64,000 nt of DNA, taken from positions 14,975 to 78,974 of the forward strand of contig CAJFTA010000006.1 in the NCBI GenBank assembly GCA_904419835.1. Direction: 5' to 3'. A program made the position numbers and the translations under genes. Source of the DNA: an uncultured Pseudoflavonifractor sp. GTDB taxonomy: Bacteria > Bacillota > Clostridia > Oscillospirales > Oscillospiraceae. A model generated the notes under the pieces. The model was given only the letters and a program-made list of their open reading frames with translations, had not been told where the DNA came from and ran no database searches. Positions 31,789 through 41,500 of this stretch are shown here, one piece after another (position 1 is the stretch's first letter; every line of letters starts with the position of its first letter).

Positions 31789-32550
31789 TCAGCCCTTGTT
31801 TTTCTCCATGACCTCCCGGGCCAGCTCCTGGTAGGCCTCGGCGCCCCGGGACAGGCTGTCGTAGGCGGTGACGGGCTTGCCGTAGCTGGGGGCCTCGGCC
31901 AGCCGCACGTTCCGGGGGATAACGGTGGCGTACACCTGACCGGGGAAGTGGCGCTTGACCTCCTCGGCCACCTGCATGGACAGGTTGGTCCGCCCGTCGT
32001 ACATGGTGAGCACCACGCCCTCCAGGGCGATGGACGGGTTGAGGGAGCGCTTGACAATGCGGATGGTGGACAGCAGGTCGCTGAGGCCCTCCAGGGCGTA
32101 GTACTCGCACTGGACGGGCACCAGCACCGTGTCGGCGGCGCAGAGGGAGTCCAGGGTGAGCAGCTCCAGGGAGGGGGGGCAGTCGATCAGGATGTAGTCG
32201 TATCGGTCCGAGAGCTGGCCCAGGGCGTTTTTCAGGAGATATTCCCGCTTCTCAATGGCGATCATCTCCACAGTAGCGCCGGCCAGGGCCTTGTTGGCGG
32301 GAATCACGTCGCCATAGGGGGTCTCCACCACGGCCCGCTTTACGTCCGCGCCGTTGATGAGCACGTCGTAGATGTTGGGGGAGGCGGTGGTCTTGTCCAC
32401 GCCAAAGCCGGAGGTGGCGTTGGCCTGGGGGTCGAAATCGCACACCAGCACCCGGGCGCCCTCCTCTTTCAGGGCCGCAGCCAGGTTGACACAGGTGGTG
32501 GTCTTGCCCACGCCGCCCTTCTGATTGACGATTGCAATGGTTTTAGCCAT
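31789..32550 (-). CDS. parA: Chromosome-partitioning ATPase ParA (Soj)
   Basis: 253 residues. Deviant Walker A AIVNQKGGVGKTTTCVNLAAAL (signature lysine K-G-G-V-G-K-T-T), Walker A-prime VLVCDFDPQANATSGFG, and Walker B YDYILIDCPPSLELLTLDSL. Without an N-terminal DNA-binding domain, it is a Soj-type small ParA. ParB stimulates its ATPase and Soj also controls DnaA. The ATG at 32550 has AGGTGCCCC upstream; the longer frame from 32589 is not supported. Confidence 0.96.
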   Translation of the reverse strand: MAKTIAIVNQKGGVGKTTTCVNLAAALKEEGARVLVCDFDPQANATSGFGVDKTTASPNIYDVLINGADVKRAVVETPYGDVIPANKALAGATVEMIAIEKREYLLKNALGQLSDRYDYILIDCPPSLELLTLDSLCAADTVLVPVQCEYYALEGLSDLLSTIRIVKRSLNPSIALEGVVLTMYDGRTNLSMQVAEEVKRHFPGQVYATVIPRNVRLAEAPSYGKPVTAYDSLSRGAEAYQELAREVMEKNKG

Positions 32551-32640
32551 AGGGGCACCTGCCTTTTCACAGCGTTTGTGGGGCTGCAAAGCACCCTCCG
32601 GGCCGGAAAAGGACGGCGGGCGGTTTGTTCAGCAAGTCCT

Positions 32641-32669
32641 ATTATAATATTGAAGCCCGCTTATTTCAA
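32641..32669 (-). promoter_or_regulatory. parA promoter
   Basis: TTGAAA (32664-32669), 17-bp spacer, TATAAT (32641-32646) on the minus strand. A parS site begins only 14 bp upstream of the -35, so ParB/Noc binding could affect this promoter. Confidence 0.75.
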
Positions 32670-32682
32670 CTGATTTTACCCA

Positions 32683-32886
32683 TGTTTCACGTGAAACATG
32701 CGAAGATGGGGATGTGGGACAATAAAAAAGTCCGGAGTGTTTCACGTGAAACACTCCGGGCAGCAAGGAACGGTTGGGAGAACATGGAGGCAGGTGGGAT
32801 GTTTCATGTGAAACATCCCACCAAAGGGAGACCGGTGGAAGAAAGTGGGGACAAGTGGAAAACTCGCCGGTGTTTCACGTGAAACA
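32683..32886. promoter_or_regulatory. Cluster of four parS palindromes between parA and noc
   Basis: Perfect TGTTTCACGTGAAACA occurs at 32683-32698, 32738-32753 and 32871-32886; a one-base variant TGTTTCATGTGAAACA is at 32800-32815. The site at 32738 lies inside a 28-bp perfect palindrome (32732-32759) and the variant lies inside a longer near-palindrome (32795-32820). Spacings between starts are 55, 62 and 71 bp. Combined with the site at 30259 this is a dense centromere-like array. The gap holds no gene. Confidence 0.93.
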
Positions 32887-32895
32887 CTGGACAGC

Positions 32896-33702
32896 TCAGG
32901 CGGTCCGCTTGGGAATGCGGATGGTGAGGAGAATGGAGTCCTCAGTCTCACTTCGCTCACAGGCCGCGTCCACTCCGGCGGTCTTCATCATGGACAGCCC
33001 CTTGGTTACAGTGTTGAGAAAGAGCCGCACATCCTTAATCAGATAGGTGGGCTTCCGCCGCTTGGGCGGGGCAGGGGAGAGCAGGGACTCCACATAGGCC
33101 TCAGACTTGGCCACCGTCAGATGCTCCTGGACAATGTACTGGGCGGCCTTCAGCTGAAGCTCCGGGTCCTCCAGCCGGAGCAGCACACGGGCGTGGCGCT
33201 CGGTACATCCCGCCTCCAGCAGCAGCTTGAGCACCTGCGGGGGCAGCCTGAGCAGCCGCAGCTTGTTGGCCACAGCGGACTGGGATTTGCCAATCCGCCG
33301 TGCGGCCTCCTCCTGGGACAGGTTGTAGGTGCAAATAAGCCGGGACAGAGCGGCGGCCTCCTCCACAAAGTCCAAATCCCGGCGCTGGAGGTTCTCCACC
33401 AGAGCCAGCAGGGAGGAGTTCTCCTGGTCCACCCGCAGGATGATGCAGGGCACCTCCTTCAGACCGGCCATCCGGGAGGCACGCAGCCGCCGCTCTCCGG
33501 ACACCAGCTCATAGCCTCCGCCGGCCTTGCGTACCGACAGAGGCTGAAGCACGCCGTGTTCCCGAATGCTCTCCGCCAGTTCCTCCAACCCCTCCTGGGA
33601 GAAGTATTTCCTGGGCTGGTCCGGGTTGGGCGCAATCAGGTTCTCCGGAAGAAAATGCACCCGATTGGTCTCATACAGTCCCTTTCTGCGCAGCAGTGCC
33701 AT
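32896..33702 (-). CDS. noc: ParB-family nucleoid occlusion protein (Noc-like)
   Basis: 268 residues, paralogue of ParB. CTP-binding motif VSGERRLRASRMAGL, ENLQRRDLDFVEEA, HTH LSQEEAARRIGKSQSAVANKLRLLRLPPQVLKLLLEAG followed by ERHARVLLRLEDPE, which is the Noc/YyaA-type sequence. The N-terminus MALLRRKGLYETNRVHFLP could be a short amphipathic membrane-targeting region, but it is shorter than in Bacillus Noc. Noc links the nucleoid to the membrane and blocks division over it. The start at 33702 is chosen by AAAGGAGGTCC; the longer frame to 33744 reads across that site. It may recognise the same parS-like palindromes or a different site. Confidence 0.88.
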   Translation of the reverse strand: MALLRRKGLYETNRVHFLPENLIAPNPDQPRKYFSQEGLEELAESIREHGVLQPLSVRKAGGGYELVSGERRLRASRMAGLKEVPCIILRVDQENSSLLALVENLQRRDLDFVEEAAALSRLICTYNLSQEEAARRIGKSQSAVANKLRLLRLPPQVLKLLLEAGCTERHARVLLRLEDPELQLKAAQYIVQEHLTVAKSEAYVESLLSPAPPKRRKPTYLIKDVRLFLNTVTKGLSMMKTAGVDAACERSETEDSILLTIRIPKRTA

Positions 33703-33835
33703 AGAAAGGACCTCCTTTGTAGAATGGGTCGTTTTGGTATCCATATTTTACCACAAAGAAAAGAGAAACAAGGCGCACGGGGTCGAATGGGAAATATTTT
33801 CCATTTTGTGCCGGAACAGGCCGCCAAACCGGCAT

Positions 33836-33865
33836 TTGCTCTTTCCTCACGCCGCCGATTATGCT
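33836..33865 (+). promoter_or_regulatory. Possible promoter of the SLH-GH18 gene
   Basis: TTGCTC (33836-33841), 18-bp spacer, TATGCT (33860-33865), about 80 bp before the ATG. Confidence 0.5.
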
Positions 33866-33943
33866 ATGATGGAGGCAAGCATGGGCTGCCTGCTTTGGGG
33901 CGGCATGAGGAGAGAATCCACCTGAAATGGAGGTAGTTTGACG

Positions 33944-35581
33944 ATGAAGCATCGTGTTGCCGCCGTCTTTCTGACGGTGTGTCTGCTGCTGTCCCTGCTG
34001 GCGGTCCCTGCCGCCGCCGCCGGGCGCTATTCCGACGTGCCCGAGGGGGACTGGGCCGCGGAGGTCATTGAAAAGGCCACGGAGTACGGCCTTATTCAGG
34101 GCAAGGGGGACGGCACCTTCGGCTACGGGGAGTACATGAACCGGGCCTCCTTTGTGACGGTACTGTGCCGCATGTTCGGCTGGGAGATGGTGAGCCCGGA
34201 GAAGCCCTCCTTCTCCGACTGTCCCCCGGGAGAGTGGTACTACTCCGCCGTGGAGACCGCCCTGGCCAACGGCGCCATTGATTCGGGGCTCTACTTCCGC
34301 CCCGATGACGACATCAGCCGCCAGGACATGGCCGTCATGCTGGTGCGGGCCCTGGGGTATGAGAACCTGGCCCTGACCCAGGCCTCGGCGGAGCTGCCCT
34401 TTGCCGACGTGACGGAGAACAGGGGGTACCTTGCCCTGGCCTATGAATTCGGCGTCATCAACGGCGTGGCCCAGGCCGACGGCAGCCTGCTCTTCCTGCC
34501 CGGCCACTCCTCCACCCGCCAGGAGGCGGCGGCCATGCTGGTGCGGGTGTACGAGAAGTACCACGCGGACATTGAGTTTCTCCACGGCTTCTACGCCATG
34601 AGCTCCTACGGCCAGATTGACATGGCCGGGGAGATGGACGCGGTGAGCCTGGGCTGGGCCCGCATGTCTCTGGACGAGAGCGGGACGCCCTATGTAAACC
34701 AGAGTGCCTCCGGGGGCAACGAGTGGGCGGTGCCCCAGGGCGCTGAGCTGGCCACCGATGCGCTGGAGGAGGCCGGGGTGGACTGCAACCTGAGCGTCTA
34801 CGCCGCGGGCAGCGACCTGACTGCCATTCTCAGCGCCGGCAACCGCCAGACCGCGGTGGAGCAGCTGGTGAGGGCCGCCGGGGAGTATGCCGGCCTGACC
34901 ATCGACTTTGAGGGCCTGGGCGCCTCCCTGCGCACGCCCTTCACCCAGTTCATGACCGCCCTCCGCGCCGCCCTCCCGGAGGAGAAGGCGCTGTGGGTGT
35001 GCGTCCAGCCCGACGAGTGGTACGGCGGGTACGACTACAGGGCCCTGGGGGAGATCTGCGGCAAGGTCATTCTCATGGCCCACGACTACCAGGACACCAA
35101 CCTGCCCCAGGGCTGGGTGGGCACCAGCCAGACCCGCAACGCCCCCGCCCCCCTGAACAAGGTGTACGAGGCCCTGGTATCCATCACCGACCCGGACACC
35201 GGCGTGGCGGACAAGAGTAAGATTGTGCTGGCCGTGTCCATCACCAGCGTGGGCCTGAAGGTGGACCAGAACGGCCTGCTGGCCTCCACCGACATCTACA
35301 CCCCCGCGCCCGACACCCTGGCCGCCCGGATGAAGCAGTCCGACGCCGTCCGCACCTGGGACGCCGCTGCCGCCACCCCCTATCTCACCTACTCGGCGGA
35401 CGGGGAATACTATAAGGTGTGGTATGAGGACGCCCAGAGCATCATGGCCAAGGCAAACCTGGCCCACATGTTCGGCGTGGACGGCCTGTCCATCTGGCGC
35501 CTGGGCATTATCCCCAACTACGCCGACGCCCAGAGCTACGACGTGTGGAGCGCCGTCCAGACCCAGCGGGCAGGGGAGTAA
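33944..35581 (+). CDS. SLH-domain protein with GH18-like (YaaH-type) domain
   Basis: 545 residues with signal peptide (MKHRVAAVFLTVCLLLSLLAVPAAA). Three SLH repeats (about 27-205): YSDVPEGDWAAEVIEKATEYGLIQGKGDGTFGYGEYMNRASFVTVLCRMFG, WYYSAVETALANGAIDSG...RQDMAVMLVRALGYE, YLALAYEFGVINGVA...RQEAAAMLVRVYEK. Residues about 210-545 form a glycoside-hydrolase-18-like domain; the active-site strand is AGLTIDFEGLG, whose final Glu fits the D-x-D-x-E catalytic motif although the first Asp is replaced. This arrangement resembles spore-coat peptidoglycan or chitin hydrolases such as YaaH/CwlY. ATG at 33944 is preferred (GGAGG 9 bp upstream) to the in-frame TTG at 33938. Confidence 0.85.
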   Translation: MKHRVAAVFLTVCLLLSLLAVPAAAAGRYSDVPEGDWAAEVIEKATEYGLIQGKGDGTFGYGEYMNRASFVTVLCRMFGWEMVSPEKPSFSDCPPGEWYYSAVETALANGAIDSGLYFRPDDDISRQDMAVMLVRALGYENLALTQASAELPFADVTENRGYLALAYEFGVINGVAQADGSLLFLPGHSSTRQEAAAMLVRVYEKYHADIEFLHGFYAMSSYGQIDMAGEMDAVSLGWARMSLDESGTPYVNQSASGGNEWAVPQGAELATDALEEAGVDCNLSVYAAGSDLTAILSAGNRQTAVEQLVRAAGEYAGLTIDFEGLGASLRTPFTQFMTALRAALPEEKALWVCVQPDEWYGGYDYRALGEICGKVILMAHDYQDTNLPQGWVGTSQTRNAPAPLNKVYEALVSITDPDTGVADKSKIVLAVSITSVGLKVDQNGLLASTDIYTPAPDTLAARMKQSDAVRTWDAAAATPYLTYSADGEYYKVWYEDAQSIMAKANLAHMFGVDGLSIWRLGIIPNYADAQSYDVWSAVQTQRAGE

Positions 35582-35587
35582 GGGCCT

Positions 35588-36040
35588 GTGCGCTTTGCAG
35601 ACGTAGGGGAGGAGAACCTCTCCGCCGCCGGGTATGTCCATTCCGAGAGCTGGAAGGAGTCCCATAAGGGGTTCTGTTCCGCTGAGTTTGTGGCACGGCA
35701 CACCCCCGAGGCACAGACCGACTACCTGCGCCGGGAGATAGCCGCCGGGAAGCGGATTTATATGCTGCTGGACCCCCACCCGGTTGGGATTGTCTCGGTG
35801 TGGGGCGGCCTGATTGAAAATCTGTACGTCCTGCCCCAAGAGCAGAACAAAGGGTACGGCACAGCCCTGCTGGACTATGCCGTCCGCCACTGCGAGGGCA
35901 CGCCCACCCTCTGGATTCTGAACATCAACCAGGGCGCATACCGGCTCTACACCCGGAAGGGTTTTCAGGAGACCGGAAACCGAAGGCAGCTCAATACGCA
36001 GCTCAGCGAAATAGAGCTTGCCCGGTATGGAAAGAAATAA
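35588..36040 (+). CDS. GNAT-family acetyltransferase
   Basis: 150 residues. The acetyl-CoA-binding motif is ENLYVLPQEQNKGYGTALLDYAV, with Q-x-x-G-x-G/A, followed by LWILNINQGAYRLYTRKGFQETG, the usual beta5-alpha4 N-x-x-A-x-x-x-Y-x-x-x-G-F. Substrate unknown. The frame starts with GTG at 35588, 7 bp after the SLH-GH18 stop; GGGGAG at the end of that gene provides the ribosome site, so translation is coupled. Confidence 0.85.
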   Translation: MRFADVGEENLSAAGYVHSESWKESHKGFCSAEFVARHTPEAQTDYLRREIAAGKRIYMLLDPHPVGIVSVWGGLIENLYVLPQEQNKGYGTALLDYAVRHCEGTPTLWILNINQGAYRLYTRKGFQETGNRRQLNTQLSEIELARYGKK

Positions 36041-36118
36041 GGAAGAAACGCAATGCGGCGTCTGAGAACCTGGGCCACCCCGACAGGTTCCGCCTCAGAA
36101 AAAACAGGAGTGAATAAC

Positions 36119-37003
36119 ATGAATCACAATTCCGCACGGGAAGAGGACAAGGCGGCCAAGATGGCCAAGGAGTTCATCATGATGACCCTGGGCACCTCGC
36201 TGGTGTCCATCGGCGTGTACTTTTTCAAGTTCCCCAACAACTTCTCCATGGGCGGCGTGTCCGGCCTGTCGGTGCTGCTGGGCGGCCTGTTCCAGTCCAC
36301 CTGGCTGACCCCATCCACCTTCAACACCATCATCAATACCCTGTTCCTGGTGCTGGGCTTCATCTTCCTCAACAAGGGCTTTGGCCTGCGGACGGTGTAC
36401 TGCTCTCTGTTCTACGCCGGACTTATCCAGTTCTTTGAGGCGGTGGTGCCCCTGTCGGCGCCCCTGACCTCCAACAAGATGCTGGAGGCCTTCTTTGCCA
36501 TCATCCTGCCCGCCCTGGGGTCGGGCATCCTGTTCAACCTGAACTCCTCCACCGGCGGCACGGATATCGCCGCCATGATTTTGAAGAAATACACCGGCAT
36601 GGACGTGGGCCGGGCGCTGCTCCTGTCCGACGTTGTCATCGCCGGCGCGGCCCTGTTCATCTTTGACATTGAGACCGGCCTGTTCTCCCTGCTGGGCCTG
36701 GTGCTCAAGTCGGTGCTGGTGGACAGCGTCATCGAGTCCCTCAACCGGCGTAAGAGCCTTACCGTCATTACCTCCCAGCCCGAGCTGGTGTGCCAGTACG
36801 TCACCAAGACTTTGGGCCGGGGCGCCACCGTGTGGGAGGGCCAGGGGGCCTACACCCACCAGACCCACTACGTGGTGCTCACCGTCCTCTCCCGGGGCCA
36901 GGCGGTGGTGCTCCGCCGGTACCTGAAGGAGCACGACCCCTCCGCATTCCTGCTGGTGTCCAACTCCAGCGAGATTTTCGGCAAGGGCTTCCTCCGGGCA
37001 TGA
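36119..37003 (+). CDS. YitT-family membrane protein (DUF161 + DUF2179)
   Basis: 294 residues. After a polar N-terminus, five to six membrane helices: FIMMTLGTSLVSIGVYFFKFP, GGVSGLSVLLGGLF, FNTIINTLFLVLGFIFLN, VYCSLFYAGLIQFF, MLEAFFAIILPALGSGILF, and SDVVIAGAALFIF. The N-terminal motif GGVSGLSVLLGGL and STGGTDIAAMIL are DUF161 hallmarks. The C-terminal soluble domain (about 215-294, SLTVITSQPELVCQYVTKTLGRGATVWEGQGAY...VLTVLSRGQ) is DUF2179. The start at 36119 is supported by AGGAGTG. The family is widespread and of unknown function. Confidence 0.9.
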   Translation: MNHNSAREEDKAAKMAKEFIMMTLGTSLVSIGVYFFKFPNNFSMGGVSGLSVLLGGLFQSTWLTPSTFNTIINTLFLVLGFIFLNKGFGLRTVYCSLFYAGLIQFFEAVVPLSAPLTSNKMLEAFFAIILPALGSGILFNLNSSTGGTDIAAMILKKYTGMDVGRALLLSDVVIAGAALFIFDIETGLFSLLGLVLKSVLVDSVIESLNRRKSLTVITSQPELVCQYVTKTLGRGATVWEGQGAYTHQTHYVVLTVLSRGQAVVLRRYLKEHDPSAFLLVSNSSEIFGKGFLRA

Positions 37004-37049
37004 GGGCGGCGAAACTCTGAAATTCTGATTACGACAAGGAATAAACTGC

Positions 37050-38399
37050 ATGAATGATATCCAACTGTATTTAAAAAAGCGGCGTACCGCCCGGGAGGCG
37101 GTGGCGTGCATCAAGCCGGGGGACTGGATTGACTACGGCTTCTGCGGCCAGATGCCCTACGACCTGGACCGGGCCCTGGCGGAGCGGCTTGCGGAGGAGC
37201 CGGAGCTGACCGGCCTGAATTTCCGGGGCGGCCTGGCCCTGCGGCAGCCGGCGGTGACCGCCCTGCCTGACGCGGCGGAGCGCATCACCTGGAACTCCTG
37301 GCACTGCTCGGCCATTGAGCGGCGGCTCATGGAGCAGGGGATCTGCTACTACGCTCCCATCCGCTTCTCCGAGATGACCCGGTATTACCGGGAGAATGTG
37401 GAGCGGGTGGACGTGGCCATGATCCAGGTCTCACCCATGGACGCCCACGGCTTTTTCAGCTTCAGCCTGAACACCACCTACCTGGCCGCCATGCTGGAGC
37501 GGGCCCGCACCGTCATCGTGGAGGTCAACCCCAGGATGCCGGTGGCCTTCGGCGGCCTGGGCACCGCCATCCACATCTCCCGGGTGGACATGGTGGTGGA
37601 GGGGGAGGGCCACGAGCTGGACCAGCTCCCCACCGCCCAGCCCACTCAGGAGGACCAGGCGGTGGCGGAGCAGATTGTGTCCCTCATTCCCGACGGGGCC
37701 TGCCTCCAGCTGGGCATCGGCGGCATGCCCAACGCGGTGGGGGCCCTGCTGGCCCAGTCCGATTTAAAGGACCTGGGCGTCCACACCGAGATGCTCACCG
37801 ACTGCGTGGTGGACCTGGCCGAGGCTGGCAAGCTCACCGGCCGGAACAAGAATCTGGACCGGGGCAGCGCCGTGTTCACCTTTGCCGCCGGCAGCCGGAG
37901 GCTGTACGACTTTATTGACCGCAACCCCACCTTCATGGTGTCCCCGGTGGACTACGTCAACGACATCCACGTCATCTCCGCCCACGACAACATGATTTCC
38001 ATCAACAATACCATGGAGGTGGACCTGTTCGGCCAGGTGTCCGCCGAGACCATGGGCACCCGGCACATCAGCGGCTCCGGCGGGCAGCAGGACTTTGTTC
38101 TGGGGGCCTACCGGTCCAAGGGGGGCAAGAGCTTTATCTGCTGCTCGTCGGTCTACACGGACCGGCAGGGCAGGGCCCACAGCCGCCTGGTGCCCACCAT
38201 CGCCCCGGGCAGCGTAGTCACCACCACCCGCACCAACATCCACTACCTGGTCACCGAGTACGGCATGGTGAACCTGAAGGGCCTGTCGGCCTGGCAGCGG
38301 GCCGAGGGGATTATCTCCATCGCCCACCCGGACTTCCGGGAGGAACTCATCGCCGCGGCGGAGGAGATGCACATCTGGCGGCGGTCCAACCGCCGCTGA
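37050..38399 (+). CDS. Acetyl-CoA hydrolase/CoA-transferase family, butyryl-CoA:acetate CoA-transferase-like
   Basis: 449-residue CoA-transferase family I protein. N-terminal [23 protein letters not shown] with the DWIDYG motif seen in butyryl-CoA:acetate CoA-transferases. CoA-binding [13 protein letters not shown] and catalytic Glu in [20 protein letters not shown]; further [27 protein letters not shown] and [27 protein letters not shown]. The likely reaction moves CoA between butyryl-CoA and acetate in the last step of butyrate production; 4-hydroxybutyrate CoA-transferase is the nearest alternative. It is a single gene with its own AAGGAAT ribosome site and a strong terminator. Confidence 0.85.
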   Translation: MNDIQLYLKKRRTAREAVACIKPGDWIDYGFCGQMPYDLDRALAERLAEEPELTGLNFRGGLALRQPAVTALPDAAERITWNSWHCSAIERRLMEQGICYYAPIRFSEMTRYYRENVERVDVAMIQVSPMDAHGFFSFSLNTTYLAAMLERARTVIVEVNPRMPVAFGGLGTAIHISRVDMVVEGEGHELDQLPTAQPTQEDQAVAEQIVSLIPDGACLQLGIGGMPNAVGALLAQSDLKDLGVHTEMLTDCVVDLAEAGKLTGRNKNLDRGSAVFTFAAGSRRLYDFIDRNPTFMVSPVDYVNDIHVISAHDNMISINNTMEVDLFGQVSAETMGTRHISGSGGQQDFVLGAYRSKGGKSFICCSSVYTDRQGRAHSRLVPTIAPGSVVTTTRTNIHYLVTEYGMVNLKGLSAWQRAEGIISIAHPDFREELIAAAEEMHIWRRSNRR

Positions 38400-38435
38400 G
38401 TTTCCACAAAGGCGGCGCAATATGTGGATAATGGA

Positions 38436-38478
38436 ACAGCCCCGGAGCACGGCCGCCCGTGCTCCGGGGCTGTTTTTT
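38436..38478. terminator. Terminator between the CoA-transferase and FtsX-like genes
   Basis: ACAGCCCCGGAGCAC / GTGCTCCGGGGCTGT stem with TTTTTT on the plus side. It serves the plus-strand CoA-transferase gene and also lies downstream of the minus-strand ABC permease gene. Confidence 0.85.
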
Positions 38479-38528
38479 CTGTAACCAGAGACCAGGACAA
38501 AACGCAGAGACCGTTCTCCCGCCGGGCC

Positions 38529-41500
38529 TTAGTCCACTGTTTTGAGGGACTCCACCATGTCGATTTTTTTCAGTTTCTTCCGTGAGATAACGTTGACCAG
38601 GAAGGAGAACAGGGCGGTCAGGACTGCGGCGTACACATAGCTCATAACCCCCGCGTCCCGGCCGAACATGACCATATCGATCTCCACAGTGATGATGAGC
38701 CACTGGTGGAGGAATTTGCCCAGCACCAGGCCCAACAGGATGCCGAAGATGGTGAGGAAGATGTTCTCCCGGTAGATGTAGGCGTTGAGCTCGCCGGTGT
38801 AGAAGCCCAGCACCTTCAGGGTGGCCAGCTCCCGCATGCGCTCGGTGATGTTGATATTGGTCAGGTTGAAGAGCACCACAAAGGCCAGGGCGGCGGCGGA
38901 CACGGTGATGATTACCACCGCGTAGTCCACGCCCTTCATGCCCTCGATGAAGGTGTTCTTGGTGTTCTCGATGCGGCTGACCGATGACACGCCGGACAGA
39001 GGAATGAGCTGCTCGGCCACCGCGTCGGAGTTTTCCTCCGTGTCGTCGGTGTAGGTGACCATCAGGCTGTTGATCTCGGAGGCCTGGCCGAAGAGGGACT
39101 CGTAGCATTCCTCGGTGATGTAGAGGTAGTGGAACACATAGTTTTCCGTCAGGTCGGTGATGGTGACCTCCGCCCGGCGGCTGTCCCCGTCCACCAGGGT
39201 GATGGTGTCGCCCACGCCCACGTCCAGCATGTCGGCCAGCTTCTCGGTGATCACCGCGCCGTCCTGGGACAGGCTCACTTCCGCGTTGTCCTGCCGGTGG
39301 CGCAGGTGGACAAAGTCGCTGAACCGCTCCTGGTCGGCCACGGTGAACAGGTACACGTTGCTGTCCAGGCTGCGGCTGTCGCTCTCGGCGGTGACGGGCT
39401 GGTTGGACACGGACATCCACTCGGACACCAGCTCGCTGCCGTCCAGCACGGCGGCGATCTCAGTCAGCTCGTCTTCGGTGATGTTGTCCATCAGGCTGAT
39501 CTGGGCGCTGTACGGGGTAATCTCGTCGTACTGCTTGTCAAACACGTCGTACAGGGAGTTGCGGATGCCGAAGCCGGTGATAATCAGGGCGGTACAGCCG
39601 CCGATGCCGATGACCGTCATCCAGAACCGCTTCTTGTACCGGAACAGGTTGCGTATGGTCACCTTCCAGGTAAAGGACATCCGCTTCCACAACGGGCGAA
39701 TCCGCTCCAGCAGCACCCGGCGGCCGGGCTTGGGGCTCTTGGGCCTCATGAGCTGGGCGGGCACCGCGGTGAGAGCGGCGAAGCAGGTGGCAAAGGCCGT
39801 ACCGGTGACGCACAGCACCGCCGCGCCCACGGAGAGCAGCGCCACATCGGGAAGGAGGAACAGCTCCATGTCCCCCACGGTGTAGAGCACCTTCCAGGCG
39901 TTGAAGATAATAGTGGGGATAACGGTGACGCCCACAGCCAGGCCCAGCACGCCCCCAAGGAAGGAGGAGAGGAAACCGTACCCCACATACTTCAGGGCGA
40001 TGGCGCTGCGGCTGTACCCCAGGGCCTTCAGGCCGCCGATCTCCACCCGCTGGTCCTCCACCATGCGGGTCATGGTGGTCAGGCACACCAGGGCCGCCAC
40101 CAGGAAGAAAATCAGGGGGAACACGCTGGCCAGGTTGCCCATCCGCTCCGCATCCTGCTGGTAGGACACGTAGCCCACGTTGGTGTCCCGGTCCAGGATG
40201 TACCACTGGCAGTCCTCAATCTCGGCCACCTCCCGGCGGGCGTCGTTGAGCTCCTGCCGGGCGTCGGACAGCTTCTGCTCCGCCTCGGCCCTGCCGTCGG
40301 CGTACTCGGCCTCGCCGTCCAGCAGCTCCTGATAGGCGTCGTCCAGCTCCTGCTTGGCGTCGGAGAGCTCGCCGGGCAGGGTGGCCTTGGCCTCTTCCAG
40401 ATCGGCTACGCCGTCGTAGTACTGCTTCCAGCCGTCGTCCAGCTCGGCCCGGCCGTCTGCCAGCTCGGCCTCGCCGTCCAGAATTTCCTGCCGGGCGTCC
40501 TCCAGCTCGGCCCAGCCGTCGGAGATCTCCTGCTGGGCGTCAGCCAGCTCTCTCCAGCCGTCGTCCAGTTCCTTCCGGCCGTCGGCAAGCTGCTTCCAGC
40601 CGTCCTCCAGCTCTGTCCGGGCCTCAAACAGGGTCTGTTCCGCCTCCTGGGACTGCTTCACGCCGGCCTCAAACTCAGCCCGGGCCTCGTCCACGGCCTT
40701 TTTGCCCTCGTTGTACTGGCTCCATCCGGAGGAGAGCTGGGCGGAGGCGGAGGAGAGCTGGGCTTCGGCGTCCGCCATCTGGGCCTCGCCGGCGGCAAAG
40801 AGCCCTGGAATGCTCTGGCTGAAAAAGGCCTTCAGCGGCTCCGGGTCGGGGGAGATCGGGGCGCCCGCCTCATCCGTGCCGCCCGCCGCCGCCAGTGCGG
40901 CGTCCAGCTGGGCGATGAGGCCATCGGCCTGCTCCTGGGTCATAAGGCCCTGGTCCACCATGTCCTGGATCTGGCCGGTAAGCGCGCCGCTGCCCCCGGC
41001 CAGGTTCAGCAGCGTGACAATGGCCTGGCCGTCGGCCGCGGTCCAGGGGGTCTCCGGGCTGAGGATGGCCTCGGCGCTGGTGAGGGCGGTGCCGGGGCTG
41101 AACACGGGCAGCACCTGGGCCAGGGTGCCCAGCTGTGTGTTCAGATCCTCTTTTGCCTTTGAGAGGGCGGCCCTGCCCGCCTCCAGCTGGGCCTGACCGG
41201 CGGAAATCTGCGCCGCGCCCGCCTCCAGCGCCCGCCGGGCCGCGTCCAGCTCCGCCTCGGCGGCCATCAGCTGACCGCCGCCGTCCTCCAGGGCCACCAG
41301 GCCGTCCTGGTACTCCTGCCAGCCCTCGTCATACTCCTTCTGGGCGTCGGAGAGAGTCTTGTAGTTCTCGCTGTACTCGGCCTCGCCGTCCAGCAGGTCC
41401 TGATAGCCCTGGTCGTACTCGGCCTTGCCGTCCTGCCACTCCTTTAAGCCGTCCCAGTACTTGGCCTTGCCGTCGGCGAGCTCCTGCACGCCGTCGGCGT

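Noticed and set aside
32683..32886. CRISPR array from regularly spaced palindromes
   Set aside because: The repeats are 16-bp parS palindromes with unequal spacing, and there are no cas genes.
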